Assembly: GCA_045046885.1 (NCBI GenBank)
Contig: JASFYX010000030.1
Coordinates: 1-48,754, forward strand
Reading direction: 5' to 3'
Length of the DNA: 48,754 bases
Origin: CG1-02-35-72 sp045046885
GTDB taxonomy: Bacteria; Bacteroidota; Bacteroidia; Flavobacteriales; Flavobacteriaceae
The number at the start of each line of letters is the position of its first letter. The stretch's first letter is position 1. Positions 43,486 to 48,754 of this stretch are shown here, piece by piece. The notes below the pieces were generated by a model. It was not told the origin of the DNA and searched no databases. It saw only the letters and a list, made by a program, of their open reading frames with translations. The translations under genes and the position numbers were made by a program.

Positions 43486-44370
43486 TTAGTTTCTTGTATC
43501 GCGACCCCAAAGCATTTTTTCGCGTAAGGTTTTTAAGAATGTTTGGTTGTTTAAATGAATCATTTTAATTTTGAAATCGGCTGTTTCTATATAAATTTCT
43601 GTATGCTTTTCAACTGTAATGATACGTGAATCTAAAGATACTAAAAATTGATTGCTACGTCCTGAAATTTGTAATTTTATTTTAGAGTTGATAGGTATTA
43701 CCAAAGGTCTTACATTTAAATTATGAGGAGCAATGGGAGTTACTACCAAACTTTTGGCACTTGGTGTAATTACGGGACCTCCACAACTTAAAGAATAGCC
43801 TGTAGAACCAGTAGGTGTAGCTACAATTAAGCCATCTGCCCAATAGGCATTTAAAAACTCATCGTCAATAAATGTATTAATAACTATCATAGATGTAGAA
43901 TCTTTTCTATTGATAGCTACTTCGTTTAAAGCAAAATTAAGCTCCTTAAAGTCATAAGAATCTGTGTTGGTTTTAACGCTTAATAATTCGCGCTCTTTTA
44001 TTTGATAATTGTTTTTATGAAGTGCCTCAATGGTTTCTTTAATTTGTGTTTTTTGAACGGTGGCTAAAAAACCTAAACGTCCGGTATTTATCCCAATAAT
44101 GGGAATATCTAAATGTCTTACAAAAGTTACTGCTTTTAAAATAGTACCATCACCACCAATGGTAATCATCGCGTCAAAACTGTTGTCTAGATCATTAAAA
44201 TCTATAAATCTGCTATAGTCTTCTGTGATGTCAGTAAACGACTTTAAGGCACTCAAAAAAGTTTTTTCAACAATAACCTCAAAGCTAAACTTATTTAAAT
44301 AACCAAAAAGTTCTTCAATATGTTCTTTAGATTTGTCTAAATCAAAAAGGCCGTAAACTGCTACTTTCAT
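43486..44370 (-). CDS. nadK: NAD kinase NadK
   Basis: Phosphorylates NAD to NADP. GGDGT at 72-76, the NE/D region LNEVAINRKDS, and ADGLIVATPTGSTGYSLSCGGP typical of the family. Length 294. It starts 3 bases after the CBS gene. Confidence 0.96.
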   Translation of the reverse strand: MKVAVYGLFDLDKSKEHIEELFGYLNKFSFEVIVEKTFLSALKSFTDITEDYSRFIDFNDLDNSFDAMITIGGDGTILKAVTFVRHLDIPIIGINTGRLGFLATVQKTQIKETIEALHKNNYQIKERELLSVKTNTDSYDFKELNFALNEVAINRKDSTSMIVINTFIDDEFLNAYWADGLIVATPTGSTGYSLSCGGPVITPSAKSLVVTPIAPHNLNVRPLVIPINSKIKLQISGRSNQFLVSLDSRIITVEKHTEIYIETADFKIKMIHLNNQTFLKTLREKMLWGRDTRN

Positions 44371-44373
44371 CTA

Positions 44374-45030
44374 TTAAATATTTAAGTATTTTTGAAGGTA
44401 TTCGGATCTTTCTTTTAATTCGTCTAGAAATTTATCTTCTAGATTGCCCACGACAATATTATAATTGTATCGCCTAAATGTTTGTAAAGTATTATTGATG
44501 TCGTGTTCGCTTATTTTTAACATTATTTGGATATTGTCACCCTCTCTATTTGTAATAAAAGCACCTAGTAAACGGGCATTATTAGATTCGATAATTTGTG
44601 AAATTTCGCTAAAAGAATATTCTGAAGTATTTTTTTCTACAATTATTAGAATACCATTTTCATTTAAAAAAGGCGTTTCTAAAAATTGGTGTAAGACATC
44701 GTTTAATTCGTAATAACCCAAATATAAATTATTATCTACAACGGGTATCAAGTTACACTGTTCTGTAGCGAATTGTTTTAACAAGTCTATCCAAACACTT
44801 TTTTTTGAAGTAAAAAAATGAGATAAAATATCTAAATGAGCTTCAATTTTATCATTATCTGCATCAATACACTGAATATCATTTTCTGGCAGTAGTCCTA
44901 TTAATTGCTTCTTTTTTACCACAGGTAAATGCGATAGTGTACAACCTGCAAAGTATTGTTTGGCTTTTTTTATGGTGTCGTTTAAGCTGAGTGCTTTAAC
45001 ATCGGTTGTTATGTAATCTAAGTGTGTCAT
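44374..45030 (-). CDS. CBS domain protein with ACT-like C-terminus
   Basis: A 218-residue protein. Residues about 1-130 are a pair of CBS motifs (LSHLPVVKKKQLIGLLPENDIQ; CNLIPVVDNNLYLGYYELNDV) that usually bind adenine nucleotides. The rest, about 135-210, looks like an ACT-type regulatory fold (GILIIVEKNTSEYSFSEIS). No enzymatic domain. It is the first gene of the unit leading into nadK and diverges from pdxJ. It may sense nucleotide state; that is inference. Confidence 0.85.
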   Translation of the reverse strand: MTHLDYITTDVKALSLNDTIKKAKQYFAGCTLSHLPVVKKKQLIGLLPENDIQCIDADNDKIEAHLDILSHFFTSKKSVWIDLLKQFATEQCNLIPVVDNNLYLGYYELNDVLHQFLETPFLNENGILIIVEKNTSEYSFSEISQIIESNNARLLGAFITNREGDNIQIMLKISEHDINNTLQTFRRYNYNIVVGNLEDKFLDELKERSEYLQKYLNI

Positions 45031-45073
45031 AATTTTACTAAGTGCAAATTACTAAAATACCTTTAAAAAAGAG

Positions 45074-45081
45074 TAATTTTG
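45074..45081 (+). promoter_or_regulatory. -7 box for pdxJ
   Basis: TAATTTTG, a perfect -7 box, 24 bases before the pdxJ ATG at 45106. The TTG of an upstream open frame lies inside it. Confidence 0.6.
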
Positions 45082-45105
45082 CAGACAATAAAAGCATTAT
45101 ATCAA

Positions 45106-45822
45106 ATGACAAAGTTAAGTGTAAATATTAATAAAATAGCAACTTTACGAAATTCTAGAGGAGGTAATATCCCGAATTTAATTCAAACGGCTATAGATTT
45201 GCAAGAATATGGTGCACAAGGCATTACGGTGCATCCTAGGCCAGACGAGCGTCATATAAAATACCAAGATGCTAATGATTTAAAAAAATTTATTGTTACA
45301 GAATACAATATAGAAGGCAATCCGATACCTAAATTTATTGATTTAGTGTGTGGTATTAATCCCACTCAAGTGACATTAGTGCCCGATGCTGTTGATGCTT
45401 TAACTTCCAATGCCGGTTGGGATACCATTAAAAATCAATCTTTTTTAAAAGAAGTGGTCAGTGAATTTAAAAGGCAAGGCATAAGAACTTCTATTTTTAT
45501 GGATGTTGATTTAAATTTGATTGAAGCTGCAGCCTCTACAGGTGCTGATAGGATTGAACTTTACACAGAAGCCTATGCCAAACAATATGCATTGGGTAAT
45601 AAAGCCACTATTAAACCATACATTAAAGCGGCCAAATTGGCTAGTAAACTCGGTATGGGGATTAATGCGGGGCACGATTTAAATCTTGAGAATATTGCTT
45701 ATTTCGCTTCAAATATTCCAAATCTAGACGAAGTTTCTATTGGTCATGCTCTTATGGTCGAATCTCTTTATATGGGTTTTCAAAATGTTATTCAGCAATA
45801 TTTATATAAGTTAGAGTCTTAA
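45106..45822 (+). CDS. pdxJ: Pyridoxine 5'-phosphate synthase PdxJ
   Basis: Makes the pyridine ring of vitamin B6. TIM barrel of 238 residues from ATG 45106: KLSVNINKIATLRNSRGG at the start, HPRPDERHI with His43, Arg45 and His50, Glu70 in NIEGN, and NAGHDLN with His190. The in-frame TTG at 45079 is part of the promoter, so the ATG is the start. Its stop shares one base with the next gene's ATG. Confidence 0.95.
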   Translation: MTKLSVNINKIATLRNSRGGNIPNLIQTAIDLQEYGAQGITVHPRPDERHIKYQDANDLKKFIVTEYNIEGNPIPKFIDLVCGINPTQVTLVPDAVDALTSNAGWDTIKNQSFLKEVVSEFKRQGIRTSIFMDVDLNLIEAAASTGADRIELYTEAYAKQYALGNKATIKPYIKAAKLASKLGMGINAGHDLNLENIAYFASNIPNLDEVSIGHALMVESLYMGFQNVIQQYLYKLES

Positions 45823-46592
45823 TGGAGTTACTTCATTCTTTAATAATTGGCAAGGGTAAACCCCTTATAATTGCTCATGGTTTTTTTGGCATGGGTGACA
45901 ATTGGAAGACTCTTGCTAAAAGATTTTCTACAGACTATGAAGTACATCTTATAGACCAACGCAACCATGGGAGAAGTTTTCATAGCGACGATTTTAACTA
46001 CGATTTATTAATAGAAGATTTATTATTCTATATGCAACATCATAATTTGCAAGATGTTACACTTTTAGGGCATTCTATGGGTGGTAAAATGGCGATGTTA
46101 TTTGCCGTTACCTATCCTTATTATTTAGACAAATTGATAATTGTAGATATTGCACCTAAATATTATGAACCGCATCATACTTTTATTTTAGAAGCTTTAA
46201 ACAATATAGATTTTGAAAAAATTACAGCAAGGCGTCAAGTGGCCGATATTCTACACCAACATATAGATGATGCTGGTGTTATCCAATTTCTGCTGAAAAA
46301 TGTCTATTGGAAATCAAAAACACAATTGGCTTTGCGATTTAATTTAGAGAGTTTAACAGAAAACAGTAATGAAGTTGGCGAAGCGCTCCCTTCGTTTACA
46401 GATTTTGACAAACCAACCCTTTTTTTAAAAGGAGACCGATCGGGGTACATTAATGTAGATGACGATTTGCTTATTAAAGCCCATTTCCCCAATTCAGAAA
46501 TTATAACTGTCAAAAATTCAGGACATTGGTTGCATGCCGATAATCCAGAGGCTTTTTATGACATTGTTTCACATTTTCTACACAGAAATTAA
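45822..46592 (+). CDS. Alpha/beta hydrolase, YbfF-type esterase
   Basis: 256 residues with the esterase triad Ser85 in LGHSMGG, Asp205 in KGDRSG and His235 in NSGHWLHAD. The oxyanion region is AHGFFGMGDNWK and the DQRNHGRS motif is that of the YbfF subgroup. Translation is coupled to pdxJ by a one-base overlap. The substrate is unknown; thioesters or short acyl esters are known for the group. Confidence 0.88.
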   Translation: MELLHSLIIGKGKPLIIAHGFFGMGDNWKTLAKRFSTDYEVHLIDQRNHGRSFHSDDFNYDLLIEDLLFYMQHHNLQDVTLLGHSMGGKMAMLFAVTYPYYLDKLIIVDIAPKYYEPHHTFILEALNNIDFEKITARRQVADILHQHIDDAGVIQFLLKNVYWKSKTQLALRFNLESLTENSNEVGEALPSFTDFDKPTLFLKGDRSGYINVDDDLLIKAHFPNSEIITVKNSGHWLHADNPEAFYDIVSHFLHRN

Positions 46593-46630
46593 TTTGGCAA
46601 GGTTTTAGTCAATTCATATTTAAAAAAAAT

Positions 46631-46975
46631 ATGAATTATTTTATAAAACTTTTAATATCGGCGGCTTTTGTCGTCATTTTGGCCAGTTTATTGCCAGGAA
46701 TTGCTGTGTCTAATTATTTTGCAGCTATTATTGTAGCGTTTGTAATGGCTTTACTAAACACATTTGTCAAGCCATTACTTATTTTCTTTACGCTACCGGC
46801 AACCATAGTCACTTTAGGGTTATTTTTATTTGTTATTAATGCGCTTATTGTAATGATGGCAGGTAGTTTGGTAGGGGGTTTTTATGTGTCTGGATTTTGG
46901 GCAGCTCTCTTATTTAGCTTGTTATTTTCGTTATTTCAATCCGTATTATCTCAAAAGTCAAGACAGGAATATTAA
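46631..46975 (+). CDS. Small holin-like four-helix membrane protein
   Basis: 114 residues with four hydrophobic helices in the pattern of the phage holin superfamily IV (LLISAAFVVILASLLPGI, LNTFVKPLL, TLPATIVTLGLFLFVINAL, FWAALLFSLLFSLFQS). Such proteins are common in genomes without a phage, and there is no lysis gene or phage gene beside it. Function unknown. Confidence 0.85.
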   Translation: MNYFIKLLISAAFVVILASLLPGIAVSNYFAAIIVAFVMALLNTFVKPLLIFFTLPATIVTLGLFLFVINALIVMMAGSLVGGFYVSGFWAALLFSLLFSLFQSVLSQKSRQEY

Positions 46976-47002
46976 AACAACTGACATAGAATTGGTTAAA
47001 TC

Positions 47003-47019
47003 TTTGTCAGATTGACAAA
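47003..47019. promoter_or_regulatory. Perfect inverted repeat over the trigger factor promoter
   Basis: TTTGTCA-GAT-TGACAAA, a perfect 7+3+7 repeat. It includes the TTG at 47004-47006 that serves as -33 element, 19 bases before the -7 box, so a bound repressor would block transcription. A further CTGACA at 46981-46986 points at TGTCAG in the repeat. Confidence 0.45.
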
Positions 47020-47025
47020 AAACAC

Positions 47026-47033
47026 TAATTTTG
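47026..47033 (+). promoter_or_regulatory. -7 box for trigger factor
   Basis: TAATTTTG, a perfect -7 box, about 34 bases before the ATG. Confidence 0.6.
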
Positions 47034-47067
47034 CACTCTATTTTTAAAAAGGAAAGAAACTCACATT

Positions 47068-48390
47068 ATGAATATTACAAAACAAGACATCGACGCATTA
47101 AACGCTGTTGTAACAGTTGATATTTCAGCTTCAGATTATCAAGATAAAGTAGCAGATATTTTAAAAGATTATCGCATAAAAGCGAATATCCCCGGTTTTA
47201 GAAAAGGCCATGTTCCTATGGGGATGATTAAAAAACAATACGGTCAATCGGTTATGATTGACGAAATAAACAAACTTTTACAAGAAACTTTAAATAAATT
47301 CTTAACAGAAGAAAAGTTAGATATCTTAGGGAATCCTTTACCTAAACAAAAAGACGATTTTTCTTGGGATGCCGAAGATTATAGTTTTGAATTCGAATTG
47401 GGTTTAGCTCCCGTTTTTGAAGTTAATTTACAACCTAAAAAAGCCATTACACAGTATGTTATAAAGGCCGATAAGAAAATGGTGGGCACAGAATTAACCA
47501 ATATGCAAGAGCGTTATGGTAAATTAAAAACCCAAGCTGTAGTAGAAAAAAACTCAAATGTTACAGGAACTTTTAAAAATGAAGAAAAAGAAATAGACAA
47601 AAAGACCACTTTTAAAGTTGCGAAATTAAAAGGAAAGAAAAATTTAGATAAATTTTTAAATGCAAAAATAGGTGATGTATTAGAACTAAAAACAAAAGGA
47701 CTTTTTGCAGATAATCACGATTTAATGCACGTTTTAGGCGTTTCGCACGATGAAGCTCACGATCTAGATATTTTGGTACAATTTACTATTGAAGAAATTT
47801 CTGAAACAGAGTTAGCCGTACTAAATCAAGAATTATTCGATAAAATATTTGGCAAAGATGTTGTTAAAACTGAAGCCGAATTTAAAGACAAACTCAAAGC
47901 CGATATAGAAAAGCAATTTGAACAACAAGCAGACCAACAATTGTTAAACGCTGTTACAGAAAGCTTGATTGAAAATACAAAATTCGATTTGCCTGATGCA
48001 TTTTTAACAAAATGGATAGCTGTTTCTGGCGAAAAAGCGCTTACTGATGAAGAAGCCAAAGCAGAATATGAACGCTCAGAAAAAGGATTGCGTTATCAAT
48101 TAATTGAAACAAAAATTATAAAAGACAACAATCTTAATCTTTCAATGGAAGAGTTAAGAGATTTTGCCAAAGGTTTTATAAAAATGCAAATGGCACAATA
48201 TGGCAATGCAAACCCAGAAGAAAAACAATTGGATGATATTGCCAATCGCATATTAGAAAATAAAGACGAAACTAAACGTTTAAGCGAGCAATTAATGCAA
48301 CAAAAAATGTTAGATTTCTTTAAAACCAACGTCAAATTAAAACCAAAAGAAATCACTTTCGATGATTTTGTAAAAGAGGTATATAAATAA
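47068..48390 (+). CDS. tig: Trigger factor, ribosome-associated chaperone
   Basis: Binds nascent chains at the ribosome exit. The ribosome-binding signature GFRKGHVP is at 43-50. The middle part (about 150-250), where FKBP-type prolyl isomerase lies in E. coli, is weakly conserved (KGLFADNHDLMHVLGVSHDE), as in Bacteroidota. The C-terminal arm runs to residue 440. The 39-residue gene follows 1 base after the stop. Confidence 0.94.
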   Translation: MNITKQDIDALNAVVTVDISASDYQDKVADILKDYRIKANIPGFRKGHVPMGMIKKQYGQSVMIDEINKLLQETLNKFLTEEKLDILGNPLPKQKDDFSWDAEDYSFEFELGLAPVFEVNLQPKKAITQYVIKADKKMVGTELTNMQERYGKLKTQAVVEKNSNVTGTFKNEEKEIDKKTTFKVAKLKGKKNLDKFLNAKIGDVLELKTKGLFADNHDLMHVLGVSHDEAHDLDILVQFTIEEISETELAVLNQELFDKIFGKDVVKTEAEFKDKLKADIEKQFEQQADQQLLNAVTESLIENTKFDLPDAFLTKWIAVSGEKALTDEEAKAEYERSEKGLRYQLIETKIIKDNNLNLSMEELRDFAKGFIKMQMAQYGNANPEEKQLDDIANRILENKDETKRLSEQLMQQKMLDFFKTNVKLKPKEITFDDFVKEVYK

Positions 48391-48391
48391 T

Positions 48392-48511
48392 ATGCAAGAA
48401 GTCATCCTTTATATTGTCGTAGGTTTAGCCGTATTGTATTTGCTGCGTAAATTTATTTTTAAGTCTAAAAAAGATTCAGATTGTGGCGGTCCAGATTGCA
48501 AGTGTGGCTAA
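48392..48511 (+). CDS. FeoB-associated Cys-rich membrane protein
   Basis: 39-residue peptide: a membrane helix (EVILYIVVGLAVLYLLRKF), a basic stretch KSKK and the Cys-rich end SDCGGPDCKCG with three cysteines. It matches the FeoB-associated family that is usually next to feoB. Here it is 44 kb from feoAB and starts 1 base after tig, so it is expressed with trigger factor. Too small for routine gene callers but supported by its composition and by the strong terminator after it. Confidence 0.8.
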   Translation: MQEVILYIVVGLAVLYLLRKFIFKSKKDSDCGGPDCKCG

Positions 48512-48526
48512 ATGGTATAAACGCCT

Positions 48527-48566
48527 AAAAAAGCGCCCTTTTTAATTTTAAAAAGGGCGCTTTTTT
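48527..48566 (+). terminator. Terminator after the tig unit
   Basis: AAAAAAGCGCCCTTTTTAA and its 19-base perfect partner (48548-48566) form the stem, with an effective T-run. Probably bidirectional. Confidence 0.9.
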
Positions 48567-48606
48567 GTTTGATTACTTCTAAACCTGAGTTCGACCTAAG
48601 ATTTGT

Positions 48607-48754
48607 TCACAGTTTAGATGAATTTTTATTCAATTTGAAGACATGTTTTTGAAAAACTAACTGGTTAGTTTGAAAAAATAGGGCAAGAATTGGTGAAAAT
48701 TCATCAAATCCGTAGGAAATCACAAGAAAAGGCAATCTTATTGTGTAAATTTTT
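48607..48754 (-). other. Open frame running off the window edge
   Basis: From the right edge a minus-strand frame is open for 48 codons before a stop at 48607-48609 (readable as LPFLVISYGFDEFSPILALF and TNQLVFQKHVFKLN). No homologue comes to mind; it may be the tail of a gene outside the window or a chance frame. The same DNA holds an 18-base perfect inverted repeat at 48654-48671 (AAACTAAC-TG-GTTAGTTT), which could be an operator. Confidence 0.25.

Noticed and set aside
45079..45105. TTG start for pdxJ
   Set aside because: The TTG is within the -7 box; the ATG at 45106 gives the canonical PdxJ N-terminus.
46631..46975. Phage lysis cassette
   Set aside because: The holin-like protein has no phage neighbours; such genes are common housekeeping-type genes in Bacteroidota.
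1..48754. CRISPR array, insertion sequence or retron
   Set aside because: No regularly spaced short repeats, transposase, integrase or reverse transcriptase reading frames were seen on either strand.

Overview
The window reads as a chromosomal segment from a low-GC member of the Flavobacteriaceae (phylum Bacteroidota). The evidence is seen directly: gldB-gldC gliding genes beside nadE, a PorP/SprF-type outer membrane protein, a large protease with a type IX secretion (T9SS) C-terminal sorting domain, a folK-deoxynucleoside kinase fusion, the CBS protein-nadK-DUF6089-uppS-bamA-ompH-ompH-murI run, and many perfect Bacteroidota -7 promoter boxes (TAnnTTTG). No rRNA, intact insertion sequence, prophage or CRISPR array was found.

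Layout. 1-8.7 kb: rseP, an orphan SCO copper chaperone, feoA-feoB iron uptake, clpP-clpX proteolysis and dnaG, whose zinc-binding residues are all replaced. 8.7-14.1 kb: a small membrane protein, nadE, gldB-gldC, the folK/dNK fusion and sppA. 14.1-19.7 kb is the most accessory part: a three-gene operon on the minus strand (a secreted protein with two internal repeats, a small lipoprotein, and a 1245-residue secreted M4 metalloprotease with an inserted C2-like domain, four CUB domains and a T9SS tail), then a small helix-turn-helix gene, a short orphan reading frame, and a duplicated, interrupted 3' end of tRNA-Leu next to the intact tRNA-Leu and tRNA-Gly genes. 20.1-25.1 kb: a cytochrome c oxidase cluster (heme O synthase, two subunit III-type proteins, subunit IV, a cysteine-less SCO-like protein, a canonical SCO, a DUF420 protein, a small CxxC membrane protein). 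25.2-30.8 kb: a TolC-type protein, tsaB, a secreted protein of unknown family with a decayed second copy upstream, and a YyaL/SSP411-type thioredoxin-domain lipoprotein. 30.9-34.4 kb: a PiT phosphate transporter fused to a PhoU-like domain, facing a phosphate-type porin. 34.4-48.5 kb: a Nfu-type iron-sulfur carrier, PorP/SprF, gamma-carbonic anhydrase, the murI-to-CBS envelope and cofactor cluster, divergent pdxJ with an esterase, a small holin-like membrane protein, trigger factor and a 39-residue FeoB-associated cysteine-rich protein.

How they work together. Envelope biogenesis (bamA, two ompH chaperones, uppS, murI, rseP, sppA), protein quality control (clpPX, trigger factor), respiration (oxidase subunits with copper and heme assembly factors) and gliding/T9SS functions dominate. 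The window is mainly conserved chromosome. The points most worth a second look are the domain architecture of the M4 protease and its small operon, the decayed tandem paralogue at 28.2-28.5 kb, the tRNA-Leu 3'-end scar, the zinc-less primase, the cysteine-less SCO paralogue, and candidate operators upstream of feoAB, the phosphate transporter and trigger factor. I do not see a complete new defence or mobile system.
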